Of a stretch of DNA of 64,000 bases, positions 44,473 to 55,033 are shown one piece after another; the stretch's first letter is position 1; every line of letters starts with the position of its first letter. This DNA is from Vallitalea sp. Its GTDB lineage: Bacteria > Bacillota > Clostridia > Lachnospirales > Vallitaleaceae. The position numbers and the translations under genes were made by a program. The notes under the pieces are model-generated. The model was not told where the DNA came from. It worked only from the letters and a program-made list of their open reading frames with translations, and did no database searches. Location of the stretch: assembly GCA_025210515.1 (NCBI GenBank), contig JAOARM010000042.1, forward strand, positions 62,001 through 126,000. Reading direction: 5' to 3'.

Positions 44473-45506
44473 AGTGGTTTGAAAAGGGAATCAATAGCAA
44501 TGATGTAGTGATTTCAAGCAGAGTTAGACTTGCTAGAAATAATAGTCAATATAATTTTCCAAGTAAGTTATCAAAAGATGATGCCAATAGTATAATCAAT
44601 GATGCAAAAGAAGTAGTACTAGGAACTAATAATAATACAAAATCCTTTTTTAACTTCATTGATATGAGTCAGATTCCCTCACTTGATAAAGTTGCAATGA
44701 TGGAACGTCATGTAATTAGCCCTAATTTTATTAGAATGCCAATACCAACAGCCCTATTATTATCAGAAGATGAAAGTATAAGTATAATGATAAATGAAGA
44801 AGATCATTTTAGAATTCAATCAATTACCAATGGGTTTAATCTAGATGAGGCTTTAGTTAATGCTAATAGAATTGATGATTTATTAGAAGAAAGAATATCT
44901 TATGCATATGATAAAAAGATAGGATACTTAACAGCATGTCCAACAAATGTGGGTACAGGACTTAGAGCATCATATATGATACATGTACCAGCACTAGAAA
45001 CAACTGGGAAATTACAGTTTATATTAGATGCTATAGGAAAGTTTGGTATAACAGTTAGAGGAATTTATGGTGAAGGTTCAAAAGCAAGAGGAAATGTATT
45101 TCAGATATCCAATCAAATAACATTAGGTCATACAGAAAATGAAATAATTGATAATCTAAAAAGTGTTACAAGTCAGATTGTAGAGCAAGAGAGAGCTTTA
45201 AGAAAAAAATTACTTAATGAAAAAAGGTTAAAGTTTGAAGATGCAGTATTTCGTTCATATGGAACTCTTGCCAATGCAAGAATACTTTCTTCAAAAGAAG
45301 CTATGACTTTACTATCTGATATAAAACTTGGATACGAGCTTGGAATATTAAAATCAGAAGCAGATAAACCAATAAATATATATGGATTTATGACAAGTAT
45401 TCAACCAGCTAATCTACAGAAAAAAATAAAAAAAGAACTTAAACTAGAAGAAAGAGATATAGAGAGAGCTACTTATTTAAGAAATAATTTGCCAAAAATT
45501 GTTTAA
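44466..45506 (+). CDS. mcsB: Protein-arginine kinase McsB
   Basis: 346-aa member of the ATP:guanido phosphotransferase family that phosphorylates arginines on proteins and marks them for ClpC-ClpP degradation. SSRVRLARN (about 17-25) and TACPTNVGTGLRASYMIHVP around the catalytic cysteine are present, as are GEGSKARGNVFQISNQITLG and the C-terminal block RSYGTLANARILSSKEAM, typical of bacterial McsB. Length matches the family. A run of G (GGGGGGA) forms its ribosome binding site inside mcsA. clpC follows 65 nt downstream. Confidence 0.95.
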   Translation: MLKWFEKGINSNDVVISSRVRLARNNSQYNFPSKLSKDDANSIINDAKEVVLGTNNNTKSFFNFIDMSQIPSLDKVAMMERHVISPNFIRMPIPTALLLSEDESISIMINEEDHFRIQSITNGFNLDEALVNANRIDDLLEERISYAYDKKIGYLTACPTNVGTGLRASYMIHVPALETTGKLQFILDAIGKFGITVRGIYGEGSKARGNVFQISNQITLGHTENEIIDNLKSVTSQIVEQERALRKKLLNEKRLKFEDAVFRSYGTLANARILSSKEAMTLLSDIKLGYELGILKSEADKPINIYGFMTSIQPANLQKKIKKELKLEERDIERATYLRNNLPKIV

Positions 45507-45571
45507 TATAATTACTTGGAATTTATAATTAATATAAATATTCATATAGAAGAAAGGATTTGAGTTAACAT

Positions 45572-48013
45572 ATGATGGGTAGATTTACGGCGAGAGCCCA
45601 AGAAGCAATTAGTTTATCTAGACAGTCCGCCAAAGAATTAGGACATGGTTATGTTGGGACAGAGCATCTTCTATTAGGACTTATTAAAGAAGGAAAAGGT
45701 GTTGCAGGTAAAATATTAATAAGTCAAGGTATAACAGAAGAAGTCATAATAGAAAAAATAAGAAGAATAGGTATAGTAGGAAATGTTCAAATAGCAGATG
45801 TAGAAGATTTTACACCTAGAGCTAAGAGAGTGCTTGAAGGTAGTTTAAGAGAAGCTGTCAAAATGAAAACTACTATGATTGGAACAGAACATATATTACT
45901 ATCTCTATTGAAAGAAACAGATTGTATAGCTGTAAAATTAATTAGTAGTTCAGGAATAACTGTACAAAAACTATATCAGCTTATTTTAAAAAATCTTGGA
46001 GAATCCCCAACAAACAAAGAAGGAGAAAAAGAACCTTCAAAAAACAAGACTAATACCCCTGTTTTGGATCAATTCAGTAGAGATTTGACTGATATGTCAA
46101 GAGAAGGAAAATTTGATCCAATAATAGGAAGAGATAGAGAAATAGAAAGAGTAATACAGATACTTAGTAGAAGAACTAAAAATAATCCATGTTTAATTGG
46201 AGAACCAGGTGTAGGTAAAACTGCAATTGCAGAAGGATTAGCACAGAAAATAAGCGAAGGTAATATACCAGAAACTCTAAAAAATAAAAGAGTTGTGGCA
46301 TTGGATTTATCTTCTATGGTTGCTGGATCTAAATATAGAGGAGAATTTGAAGAAAGAATTAAAAAAGCTTTAGCAGAGATAAAAGCAGCAGGAAATGTAT
46401 TATTATTTATAGACGAAATTCATACTATAGTTGGCGCAGGAGCAGCGGAAGGTGCAATAGACGCATCTAATATATTAAAACCATCTTTAGCAAGAGGAGA
46501 AATACAATTAATTGGTGCTACAACACTTGATGAATATAGAAAGTATATAGAAAAAGATTCAGCACTTGAGAGAAGATTCCAACCAGTTAAAGTAGATGAA
46601 CCATCAGAAGATGAAGCTATTGACATTCTTAGAGGATTAAAAGATATGTACGAAGCTCATCATAAAGTTCATATAAAAGATGAAGCGGTAATAGCTTCAG
46701 TTAAATTATCTAATCGTTATATTACTGATAGATATTTGCCAGATAAAGCTATTGACTTAATTGATGAAGCTGCATCAAAAGTTAGACTTAGTGTTTTTAC
46801 AGCTCCACCAGATATTAAAGATTTAGAAAGAAATCTTGAAGAGTTGGAAAAAGAAAAGGAAATTGCAATTAAAACAGAAGAATATGAAAAAGCTTCACAT
46901 ATTAAAAAACAACAGAATGAATTAAGAGAAAAATTAGATGCTTCTAAGATGGAATGGGAAAGTAAAAATTCCATGTCTAATCAGATAGTAGATGAAGAAG
47001 AAATTGCAGATATTGTTTCTAACTGGACAGGTATTCCAGTTAAAAAACTTACAGAAGAAGAAGGAGAACGTCTTAAAAATCTAGAGAACCATCTACATGA
47101 GAGAGTTGTTGGACAAGAAGAGGCTGTTGTTGCTATATCAAAGGCAATAAGAAGAGGTAGAGTTGGGCTAAAAGACCCAAGAAGACCGATAGGTTCTTTT
47201 CTATTTCTAGGACCTACAGGAGTAGGTAAAACAGAGCTTACTAAAGCATTAGCAGAAGCTTTATTTGGTGATGAAAGTGCTCTTATCAGAGTTGATATGT
47301 CTGAATATATGGAAAAACATAGCGTATCTAAATTGATAGGTTCACCACCGGGGTATGTAGGATATGATGAAGGTGGACAAATCAGTGAAAAAATTAGAAG
47401 AAAACCTTATTCAGTAATATTATTTGATGAAGTAGAAAAAGCTCATCCAGAAGTATTTAATATTTTATTACAGGTTTTAGATGATGGACATATAACGGAT
47501 TCTCAAGGAAGAAGAATAGATTTTAAAAACACAGTAATTATTATGACTTCTAATGTAGGTGCAAGAAATATTGTATCTCCAAAAAAACTAGGATTTATAT
47601 CAGAAGTAGATGAGAAGAAGAATTATGAGAATATGAGAAAAAATGTTATGGATGAAGTAAAACGTCTATTTAGACCAGAATTTTTAAATCGTATAGACGA
47701 ACTTATTGTATTCCATTCATTAACAAAAGAAAATATAAGAGAAATAGTAGGTATAATGATAGCTCAAGTATCAAAAAGGCTTAAAAAGAACGTAGGTATA
47801 GACCTTAGTGTATCTGAAAAAGCAAAAGATTATTTAGCAAATGAAGGTTTTGATGAAGCATACGGTGCTAGACCTCTAAGAAGAGCCATTCAGTCAAAAG
47901 TTGAAGATAAATTAGCAGAGGAATTATTAGATGGTAAAATAAAATATGGTGATAACGTAGTTGTAGATATAGAAGAAGAACAACTGTTATTTTCAGTGAA
48001 AAAAGATAAGTAA
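45572..48013 (+). CDS. clpC: Clp protease ATP-binding subunit ClpC
   Basis: 813-aa AAA+ unfoldase of the ClpCP protease. The N-terminal double repeat ([20 protein letters not shown], then [15 protein letters not shown]) is the adaptor and phosphoarginine-binding domain. The first AAA module has Walker [10 protein letters not shown] (about 210-218) and Walker [11 protein letters not shown]. The middle domain contains a UVR motif ([18 protein letters not shown]). The second AAA module has [10 protein letters not shown] (about 547-556) and [14 protein letters not shown]. Start ATG 45572 or 45575 both follow AGAAAGGA. As last gene of mcsA-mcsB-clpC it works on substrates marked by McsB. No terminator is visible after it. 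Confidence 0.96.
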   Translation: MMGRFTARAQEAISLSRQSAKELGHGYVGTEHLLLGLIKEGKGVAGKILISQGITEEVIIEKIRRIGIVGNVQIADVEDFTPRAKRVLEGSLREAVKMKTTMIGTEHILLSLLKETDCIAVKLISSSGITVQKLYQLILKNLGESPTNKEGEKEPSKNKTNTPVLDQFSRDLTDMSREGKFDPIIGRDREIERVIQILSRRTKNNPCLIGEPGVGKTAIAEGLAQKISEGNIPETLKNKRVVALDLSSMVAGSKYRGEFEERIKKALAEIKAAGNVLLFIDEIHTIVGAGAAEGAIDASNILKPSLARGEIQLIGATTLDEYRKYIEKDSALERRFQPVKVDEPSEDEAIDILRGLKDMYEAHHKVHIKDEAVIASVKLSNRYITDRYLPDKAIDLIDEAASKVRLSVFTAPPDIKDLERNLEELEKEKEIAIKTEEYEKASHIKKQQNELREKLDASKMEWESKNSMSNQIVDEEEIADIVSNWTGIPVKKLTEEEGERLKNLENHLHERVVGQEEAVVAISKAIRRGRVGLKDPRRPIGSFLFLGPTGVGKTELTKALAEALFGDESALIRVDMSEYMEKHSVSKLIGSPPGYVGYDEGGQISEKIRRKPYSVILFDEVEKAHPEVFNILLQVLDDGHITDSQGRRIDFKNTVIIMTSNVGARNIVSPKKLGFISEVDEKKNYENMRKNVMDEVKRLFRPEFLNRIDELIVFHSLTKENIREIVGIMIAQVSKRLKKNVGIDLSVSEKAKDYLANEGFDEAYGARPLRRAIQSKVEDKLAEELLDGKIKYGDNVVVDIEEEQLLFSVKKDK

Positions 48014-48118
48014 ATATTAAAAAATATAAAATGATTAAAATTACCTCTAGTAATTAAATATAAAATAATATATAATGTAGGTATTCAACTTTTTACGACA
48101 AAATAGGAGGGTTTTAAG

Positions 48119-48529
48119 ATGGCTGGTATTCAAGAGCTAATTAGGGTAGAAGATGATAATACACTAAGCTTTGGAAATCATTTAATGGATGAAAAGAAAA
48201 AAATAATGGATTTCGAAGTAGATGGACATATATATAAAGTAAAGACTTATAATGAAATAACAAAATTAGAAAAAGATGGTAGACTTCTATATGAGTCTGT
48301 TCCAGGAACTACAGTTCATAATTTTTCTCTTAATGAAAAAGATATTAATTTTAAAGTAGAAGGAAAAGAAGATGCTCAGATTACTTTAGAATTAGAAGCA
48401 GAACAAGAATATAAAATTTATATAGAGCAAGTACAAGTTGGAAAAATGAAATCTAACTTAGCTGGAAAAATAAGTTTTAGTGTTGATTTTGCAAATGGAA
48501 TACAAAGTGTTAGAATAAAGAAGTCATAA
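48119..48529 (+). CDS. Small conserved clostridial protein (endosialidase-like annotation in relatives)
   Basis: 136-aa cytoplasmic protein beginning MAGIQELIRVEDDNTLSFGN. It is predicted to be beta-rich with no signal peptide, membrane segment or cysteine. Close relatives with the blocks HIYKVKTYNEITKLEKDG and LYESVPGTTVHNF are widespread in Clostridia and are sometimes labelled endosialidase without functional support; it is far too short to be such an enzyme. AGGAGGGTTTTAAG precedes the ATG. A terminator follows at 48533, so it ends the clpC-side transcription unit. Function unknown. Confidence 0.8.
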   Translation: MAGIQELIRVEDDNTLSFGNHLMDEKKKIMDFEVDGHIYKVKTYNEITKLEKDGRLLYESVPGTTVHNFSLNEKDINFKVEGKEDAQITLELEAEQEYKIYIEQVQVGKMKSNLAGKISFSVDFANGIQSVRIKKS

Positions 48530-48532
48530 ACT

Positions 48533-48565
48533 AAGGACAGCTTGATAGCTGTCCTTTTAAATTTA
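48533..48565 (+). terminator. Rho-independent terminator
   Basis: A perfect 10-bp stem AAGGACAGCT (48533-48542) and AGCTGTCCTT (48547-48556) with a tetraloop, followed by a short T-rich stretch. Confidence 0.85.
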
Positions 48566-48582
48566 ATTAAGATATAATTAAG

Positions 48583-48701
48583 CGTTCGCTCCAAATGTAT
48601 AGGGTAATATTCCGTCAGCTAATTAATCGTCCTGATTAAAACAGCTGACCTCGCCGTCCTGGCTCGTGCTCCATATTACCCTATACATTTTCCGCTGGGC
48701 T
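48583..48701. repeat. Nested-palindrome dispersed element, copy 2
   Basis: Outer arms are perfect 18-bp inverted repeats (48593-48610 and 48673-48690). The inner stem is GTCAGCT (48614-48620) with AGCTGAC (48643-48649), partly extended by AATTAATC/GATTAAAA. The unpaired segment CTCGCCGTCC...CGTGCTCC (48650-48672) differs from copy 1 (1723-1746) by one missing base. It sits between a terminator and the radA ribosome binding site and holds no gene. Confidence 0.8.
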
Positions 48702-48787
48702 AGTATATTTTCATTTGTCTTGTGTTATTTCATGGTATGGTATCACAAGACGATTAGATTGATGGATAAGTTGAAGGGGGAGAAATT

Positions 48788-50146
48788 ATGGCAAAGCAAA
48801 AGACGGTATATATTTGTCAAGAGTGTGGTAATGAATCTGCTAAATGGATGGGTCAATGCTCAGCTTGTAAACAGTGGAATACCTATGTAGAAGAAATAAA
48901 AGTTAAGACTAGAAACAGAGCTAGTAATAATGATATAGAAATAAAGAATAAACCTCAAAAGTTATCAACTATTGCTATGAATAAAGAAAAAAGAATATTA
49001 ACTAATATTAGTGAATTAGATAGAGTTCTAGGGGGCGGAATAGTTAATGGTTCTTTAACTTTAGTAGGTGGTGATCCTGGAATTGGAAAGTCAACATTAT
49101 TATTGCAGATGTGTCAAACTCTATGTGCAAAAGACATTCACGTACTGTACATATCTGGAGAAGAATCATTAGGACAGATTAAGATGAGAGCCGATAGACT
49201 AGGGGTTAATGGAGAAAATCTTACATTATATACTGAAACGAATCTTACTCTGTGTACTAATGTTATTAATGACTTAAAGCCATCTGTTGTTATAGTGGAT
49301 TCTATACAAACTATATATAGTGACGAGATAACTTCTGCTGCTGGAAGTGTTAGTCAAGTAAGAGAAGTTACATCATCTTTAATGAAAATAGCAAAAGGAC
49401 TTGGAATATCAACATTTATTGTTGGTCATGTTACGAAAGAGGGTTCTATCGCTGGGCCAAGAGTGCTAGAGCATATGGTTGATACTGTATTATACTTTGA
49501 AGGAGTTAGAAGTGCTTCATATAGAATTCTTAGAGCAGTCAAAAATAGATTTGGTTCTACTAATGAAATAGGAGTATTCGAAATGAGAGATAAAGGGTTA
49601 GAAGAAGTTCCAAATCCTTCTGAGTATATGTTGACAGGAAGACCTATAGACTGTGCAGGTTCTATTGTTTCATGTTGTATGGAAGGTTCTAGACCTATGT
49701 TAGTAGAAGTACAAGCATTAATGAGTTCAACTAATTTTGGAATGCCTAGAAGAAATGCAACTGGAACAGATTATAATAGAGTTGTTTTATTAATGGCAGT
49801 ATTAGAAAAAAAACTAGGAATGCAGTTAGCAAGTTACGATAGTTATGTTAATATTGCAGGAGGTCTAAAAGTAACAGAACCAGCTCTTGATCTTGGAATT
49901 ATATGTGCAATTGCTTCAAGCTTTAAAAACATATCAGTCGATCCTAAAACTATTATAATGGGAGAAGTAGGTCTTACTGGAGAAGTTAGAGGAATAACTA
50001 TGGCAGAAAAACGAATTATAGAATCGAAGAAACTAGGATTTAAAAAATGTATTATTTCAAAAGCTAATGTAAAAGGAATTGATATAGAAGGAATAGAAGT
50101 TATAGGTGTAGAAAATGTGGCACAAGCTTTGCAAATTATATTTTAA
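48788..50146 (+). CDS. radA: DNA repair protein RadA
   Basis: 452-aa RecA-like helicase that helps process recombination intermediates. It has an N-terminal C4 zinc finger (YICQECGNESAKWMGQCSAC), Walker A GGDPGIGKST (about 94-103), the RadA-specific KNRFGSTNEIG motif, and a C-terminal Lon-protease-like domain (MGEVGLTGEVRGITMAEKRI) without need for protease activity. GAAGGGGGAG precedes the ATG. In many Firmicutes radA lies close to the clpC operon, as here. Two hairpins follow the stop. Confidence 0.96.
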   Translation: MAKQKTVYICQECGNESAKWMGQCSACKQWNTYVEEIKVKTRNRASNNDIEIKNKPQKLSTIAMNKEKRILTNISELDRVLGGGIVNGSLTLVGGDPGIGKSTLLLQMCQTLCAKDIHVLYISGEESLGQIKMRADRLGVNGENLTLYTETNLTLCTNVINDLKPSVVIVDSIQTIYSDEITSAAGSVSQVREVTSSLMKIAKGLGISTFIVGHVTKEGSIAGPRVLEHMVDTVLYFEGVRSASYRILRAVKNRFGSTNEIGVFEMRDKGLEEVPNPSEYMLTGRPIDCAGSIVSCCMEGSRPMLVEVQALMSSTNFGMPRRNATGTDYNRVVLLMAVLEKKLGMQLASYDSYVNIAGGLKVTEPALDLGIICAIASSFKNISVDPKTIIMGEVGLTGEVRGITMAEKRIIESKKLGFKKCIISKANVKGIDIEGIEVIGVENVAQALQIIF

Positions 50147-50157
50147 TGACATTCATT

Positions 50158-50230
50158 AAGTTGAGGTATTTCTCATACAATATTAGAGTAACATTAGTCA
50201 CTTTATATATTGTATAAGAAGTGTCAACTT
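50158..50230. terminator. Long imperfect hairpin after radA
   Basis: AAGTTGA (50158-50164) pairs with TCAACTT (50224-50230), and inside TTCTCATACAATAT pairs with ATATTGTATAAGAA at 13 of 14 positions. It lies between convergent genes and probably acts in termination or mRNA 3'-end protection; no clear T tract follows. Confidence 0.5.
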
Positions 50231-50234
50231 GCTT

Positions 50235-50286
50235 AGATAATTTCATGATTATAACGCTGTGATTAAAAGAAATTATGAAATTATCT
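50235..50286. terminator. Hairpin between convergent radA and zinc-ribbon gene
   Basis: AGATAATTTCAT (50235-50246) is perfectly complementary to ATGAAATTATCT (50275-50286). It is placed to serve as a terminator for the minus-strand gene ending at 50291 or for radA. Confidence 0.5.
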
Positions 50287-50290
50287 TATC

Positions 50291-50701
50291 TTATTCAATA
50301 TTGAATTTCCCAAGTATATTGATTTTGTTCATTTCTTTTAGAAGCACTTCATTAAGTTTAAGGTCAAATGAATTACTAATACATGCTAAGTAATATAGAC
50401 AGCTTCCAATATTTTTTTCTATTAAGTCTTTACAATCTTCACATAAATCTCCAGATATATGATGAGGATCAAGTAGTTTAATCATATCCAAATTAATATC
50501 ACCATCATATGAATATAGCTTATTATTAGCATTAATTTCTATACAGCCACAATAAGTACATGCTCTAATGACAGTTTTATTAAGTTTTGCAGAGACTTCT
50601 TGTAATTTTGCTAATTGTTCTAGTATGTTTTTGTTAAAATAGTCGTTTTCTTTTACTGTACATTGAAATTCTTCTGTTATAGTATTATTTAGATTAGACA
50701 C
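50291..50701 (-). CDS. Small zinc-ribbon-like protein of unknown function (136 aa)
   Basis: Not recognised as a named family. The centre has RACTYCGCIEIN (C-x-x-C-x-C) and GDLCEDCKDLIEKNIGSC, enough cysteines for one zinc site. The N-terminal third is a helix (YFNKNILEQLAKLQEVSAKL). The last 40 residues (LYYLACISNSFDLKLNEVLL) loosely resemble the final helices of MazG-like pyrophosphohydrolases, but the catalytic E-x-x-E motif is not seen. The start is GTG 50701 with GGGGTGA before it. The gene stands alone, convergent with radA. Cytoplasmic location is likely. Confidence 0.65.
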   Translation of the reverse strand: MSNLNNTITEEFQCTVKENDYFNKNILEQLAKLQEVSAKLNKTVIRACTYCGCIEINANNKLYSYDGDINLDMIKLLDPHHISGDLCEDCKDLIEKNIGSCLYYLACISNSFDLKLNEVLLKEMNKINILGKFNIE

Positions 50702-50908
50702 AAAATCACCCCAGTTAACATTATATTACTATTTTACCATATATTTACAATTATATAAAGTGCTTATTTCAAATTTTATGATTTTTAAGTAATTATAATA
50801 AAAAATACCTATATATTATTTGAAAAACTAGTTTAATATTGATGAATATTTATAATATCATTCTAGTTATTTAATAATATATAGGCATTAAATTAAGCTA
50901 ATTAATAA

Positions 50909-52663
50909 TTATAATGCTAAAAACTTTTCAATATCTTCTTTTATAATTTCTAGAGAACTTTTCCAGAAATTAACATCATGTGAATCAATGGCCATTATAG
51001 CTAATACATCTTTCACATTGTTTTTACCAGTTGCTGCAAGTAGTTCATCATACTTAGGTAAGAAGTCATCTCCTAATTCTAAGTATTTTGCATAGAGCCC
51101 TTTAGCAAATAATAGCCCAAAAGCATATGGGAAGTTGTAGAAGTTAGCATCAAAATAATAGTAATGTGGTTTACAAGCCCACATATAAGGATGTAAGAAG
51201 TTATGGTTAAGACCATCTCCATAAGCTTCTTTTTGAGCATTAGTCATTATTTCTTTTAATTCATCTACAGAAACAGAAGAATGTTTTCTTCGCTCAAATA
51301 ATTCTGTTTCAAATAAGTAACGACTATATATATCTACTATTGTTTGATTAGAGCCCATAATATCAGTTTCTAATATAACTAATGCTTCTTCATCAGTAGC
51401 ATTTTTAAGAGCTGCATTCATGACTATAGTCTCACAGAAAATAGAAGCAGTTTCTGCTATTGGCATTGGATAATGACTATTAAAACTTGTTTGTTCTTTT
51501 AAGCAATCACCATGATAACCATGACCTAGTTCGTGAGCTAATGTAGTAACATCATTTAAGCTACCAGAGAAGTTAGCCATAATTCTACTTTCTTTTATAA
51601 CATGAAGATTACTACAATATGCTCCTCCTATTTTACCTTCTCTTGGTTCTGCATCAATCCAATTGTTTTCAAATGCGTGATTTGCGAAGCTACCTAATTT
51701 TTCACTGAAAGAAGTGAAATTAGATACAATGAAATCCTTTGCTTCTTCAAAAGTATATTTCATATTTACTTTCCCTACTGGAGCAAATAAATCATAGAAA
51801 GGAAGACCGTTTTCATGTCCTACCATCTGAGCTTTCTTTTGAAGATATTTGTGGAAGTAAGGTAGATATTCTTTGATAGCTGTCATCATAGCATCAAGAG
51901 TTTTTTTATCCATTCTAGAATCTACTAAAGTCATTTCAAGAGGGGATTCGTATCCTCTTTTTTTTGCTATAGTAATAACTTCTCCTTTTATTCCATTTAA
52001 GCAAGCAGCAGAAGATTTATCTATTTTTTTATAAGCTTTTAACTCAGCTTCATAAGCTTTTTTTCTTTTCTCAGGAGATTCATCATATGCGTAATTTCTA
52101 ATTACAGTTAATGGCAATTTTTCATCTTCATATTCAACTAATAATGATGATGTCACTGAATCTTGTAATTTTGCCCATGCATTAGAACCTGTGTTTTGCA
52201 TTTGGGCAATTAATTCTTCTTCCTTATCACTTAATAAATACTTAGCTTTTGCTTTATGATTTCTAATAACAAACTCATGTTCTTTTAATAACTCAGAAGA
52301 GTTAATGAGTTCATCAATATTATTAAGTTCGCTTATCCATTTTTTGAACTTAACTTCTATAATAGTTATTTTAGGTATATAACTTTCAACTTTTTCCATT
52401 TGCTTTAGTGCCACATCATTTTTAGTGTCAACACTATAAGCTAAATATCCATAGCTATAAAGTCTATCTACAAGTTCTTCAAGAGTAATGTTTAACTCTA
52501 TATATTTTTGTAATTTTTCCTTTGCATTATCTGTTGAAGTAAAGTTTTCATTAACAAAGTTAGTTGCTTTATTAATAAGTTGTTCAACAAGCTGAAAATC
52601 ATTTTTTATTTCATCACATTCAAATGATGTATACAGTTTGTCAAGATTCCATCTCATATTCAT
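50909..52663 (-). CDS. pepF: Oligoendopeptidase F
   Basis: 584-aa cytoplasmic M3B metallopeptidase that hydrolyses short peptides. The zinc motif is TLAHELGHGYHGD with H377 first, the downstream glutamate lies in MPIAETASIFCETIV, and the C-terminal PHYYYFDANFYNFPYAFG block is typical of PepF. The N-terminal helical part starts MRWNLDKLYTSFECDE. AGGAGG lies 7 nt before ATG 52663; ATG 52657 is an alternative two codons later. It is a single gene on the minus strand, separated by 200 bp on each side. Confidence 0.95.
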   Translation of the reverse strand: MNMRWNLDKLYTSFECDEIKNDFQLVEQLINKATNFVNENFTSTDNAKEKLQKYIELNITLEELVDRLYSYGYLAYSVDTKNDVALKQMEKVESYIPKITIIEVKFKKWISELNNIDELINSSELLKEHEFVIRNHKAKAKYLLSDKEEELIAQMQNTGSNAWAKLQDSVTSSLLVEYEDEKLPLTVIRNYAYDESPEKRKKAYEAELKAYKKIDKSSAACLNGIKGEVITIAKKRGYESPLEMTLVDSRMDKKTLDAMMTAIKEYLPYFHKYLQKKAQMVGHENGLPFYDLFAPVGKVNMKYTFEEAKDFIVSNFTSFSEKLGSFANHAFENNWIDAEPREGKIGGAYCSNLHVIKESRIMANFSGSLNDVTTLAHELGHGYHGDCLKEQTSFNSHYPMPIAETASIFCETIVMNAALKNATDEEALVILETDIMGSNQTIVDIYSRYLFETELFERRKHSSVSVDELKEIMTNAQKEAYGDGLNHNFLHPYMWACKPHYYYFDANFYNFPYAFGLLFAKGLYAKYLELGDDFLPKYDELLAATGKNNVKDVLAIMAIDSHDVNFWKSSLEIIKEDIEKFLAL

Positions 52664-52774
52664 TGTATTACCTCCTATATTTTTATATCAATAAAATGTA
52701 TTAGATTAATTATACAACAAGAAATAGACTATGTTAATTAATTTATTAAATAACTTAATCTATTATAGGTATAA

Positions 52775-54748
52775 TTAATATTCAGTTAGTATATTTATAT
52801 TATCAACTGGTTTTGAGAAATAATATCCTTGTGAAAAATCAATTCCTAATTGTTTTATTTTATCATAAATATCTTTATTTGATACATATTCTGCAATAGT
52901 TGTTATATTCATTTTTCTTGCAAACCCAATTATTGTTTCAGCCACTAATTCACAAGCTTTGTCATTTGCAATATTTTCAATAATAGAACCATCTAATTTA
53001 ATACAGCTAATGTTTAATTTGAATAGATAATGAAAATTAGAAAATCCCGTTCCAAAATCATCAATTGCCACTTCTGCACCATAGGATTTAACATTATCTA
53101 TAAAATCTACTACTTGATCATAGTTTTCAATACTCTCTGATTCAACAAGCTCAAAAATAACATGTGATGAACACGTGGATGTTCTAAGTTTATTATATAT
53201 ATATTCTCTAGTTTCTTCATCAATTATATCATCAGCAGATATATTAACTGAGAAATCGTAATTAGTGTTCTTAAAGGTGGCAAAAGATTTATCAATAATA
53301 ATTTTTGTTAATTGGTTATACAGATTTGATTTTTTTGCAATATGAATAAACTTATCAGGTAATATTATTTCTCCATCAGTATCAATCATCCGCATAAGCA
53401 CTTCAAATTTATCATATTTTTCAGTTGTATTATTCCATATAGGTTGGAAAAAAGGAATTATTCTATCGTTCTTGATAGCATCAATAATCTTGCTAACCCA
53501 TATTAAATTATTTTCAATTTTTTTTTCAATATGTAACTCTTTATCATAAATAATAAATGATTTATTTCTAGATTTTGCGTATTCTAAACTCATACTAGCT
53601 AATTTGAAGGAATTATTTTCACATAATGCAACTGTAGTATTTATATATATTTTGTAGTTATCTTCTAAAAAACAATGATTATTAATTTTTTCTTGTAATT
53701 TGTTCATATGATTGATAAATATTTGGAAATCTTCCTCACTATCTCTAGAAATAATCGCAAAAATATCAGAATAAATCCTATGACATACATACTTAAATAC
53801 ACTAGTATATTCTTTTATAATGGTTGCTAATTCTACAAGTATATTATCTCCTATTTTTGAACCATAGAAATTATTTATTGATATAAAAGATCTTATATCT
53901 ATTAATGCAAGAGAATAAATATTCTCGTTTTCAAGATTTTCATTAAACTTATTTACATTATATAATTTTGTTAATGAATCTATATAATATTGTTCAAATA
54001 GTTGAGTTGTTGTATCTATAACTTGTTGATGAAGCTTTTTATTAATGGAATACATTTGTTCAGATACCTTATGAAATAGGCGACATATTACTTGAGTCTC
54101 ATATTTTTCATAGAAATTTATTGTTGAATTACTATCGATAGTATGCATAATCTTATTATGATTATTAATTAATAAGTTCTCATAATCATCTATTAGATAA
54201 TTAATGTATGTATTAGCATCTAATTCAATATTATCAAATGAAACAACTAATAGTCCATCTGTAGTAATAGAGTTATTAGTGAAAATATACAAATCACTTT
54301 CATCAGATGGTTTTACACCTGTAATTATTAGGCTAGGATTTTCTAAATCTAGTTTATCTAGAAATGAATCAATATTCATATGAGAGTTATTAAAAAAAAC
54401 TATTAATTGGGTTTGGTCATTAACAACATTATCCAAAGTATTTGATAGCAAATTTACATCACTAAAATTATCTAATTTAGATAAATTAATATGTATATTT
54501 TTTAATATAGTAAAAGAAATAATAGTTTCATTAGGGATATCTTGTTCTAATTTTGTGTTGATTGCACCAAGAATATGCGAGTTAGGGCATAAGTTTAATA
54601 AGTTATCCATTATTATATCTATATAACCATCATATTTTGTATTAGAAAATATCTGTATTAGCAAATTAGAACTATCATCTATATTATTATATTTGATGAA
54701 TGATTGAATTTGTTTTAAATCTTTGTATATTAATTTGTATGTTTTCAT
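52775..54748 (-). CDS. FIST-(degenerate GGDEF)-EAL cyclic-di-GMP phosphodiesterase
   Basis: About 657 aa. Residues 1-210 resemble a FIST sensor domain (LLIQIFSNTKYDGYIDII, PNSHILGAIN, LLVVSFDNIEL). Residues about 250-395 are a GGDEF domain without its signature: RIYSDIFA stands where GGDEF should be, so cyclase activity is unlikely. Residues about 410-655 are an EAL domain with catalytic positions kept: FEVLMRM (E), NISADDI (N), ELVESES, AIDDFGTGFSNF (both D), CIKLDGS (K), IAEYV (E) and SQGYYFSKP (Q). It should therefore degrade c-di-GMP in response to a small ligand. The start is ATG 54748, or GTG 54760 with four more residues. No membrane segment is seen. Stands alone between pepF and the divergent zinc-ribbon gene. 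Confidence 0.85.
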   Translation of the reverse strand: MKTYKLIYKDLKQIQSFIKYNNIDDSSNLLIQIFSNTKYDGYIDIIMDNLLNLCPNSHILGAINTKLEQDIPNETIISFTILKNIHINLSKLDNFSDVNLLSNTLDNVVNDQTQLIVFFNNSHMNIDSFLDKLDLENPSLIITGVKPSDESDLYIFTNNSITTDGLLVVSFDNIELDANTYINYLIDDYENLLINNHNKIMHTIDSNSTINFYEKYETQVICRLFHKVSEQMYSINKKLHQQVIDTTTQLFEQYYIDSLTKLYNVNKFNENLENENIYSLALIDIRSFISINNFYGSKIGDNILVELATIIKEYTSVFKYVCHRIYSDIFAIISRDSEEDFQIFINHMNKLQEKINNHCFLEDNYKIYINTTVALCENNSFKLASMSLEYAKSRNKSFIIYDKELHIEKKIENNLIWVSKIIDAIKNDRIIPFFQPIWNNTTEKYDKFEVLMRMIDTDGEIILPDKFIHIAKKSNLYNQLTKIIIDKSFATFKNTNYDFSVNISADDIIDEETREYIYNKLRTSTCSSHVIFELVESESIENYDQVVDFIDNVKSYGAEVAIDDFGTGFSNFHYLFKLNISCIKLDGSIIENIANDKACELVAETIIGFARKMNITTIAEYVSNKDIYDKIKQLGIDFSQGYYFSKPVDNINILTEY

Positions 54749-55033
54749 TGTAAGGTTCACCAGCCTTTAGTATAATAACTATAGAATAAATATTATTATA
54801 TACAAAGAAATAAAATTCATTTATTAATCAATTTTTGTATATAAATAAAATGGTAAAAAAAGTATAATAGTTAATTCATTTTAATTATAATAGGTGGCTA
54901 CAGGTTTTGCAACATGTAATGAAGCATTTGTCATAATTTGTACAATACTTATACTTTGGTAATTAAAATAAGGTGCTCTAGAGTTAACAAAAGTAAGATT
55001 ATACAAAACATTTCAAAAGAGGAGGAGATTGTA

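Noticed and set aside
48666-48890. 74-codon frame across the nested-palindrome copy 2 and the radA start
   Set aside because: It overlaps the repeat and the clearly real radA in another frame and has no ribosome binding site.
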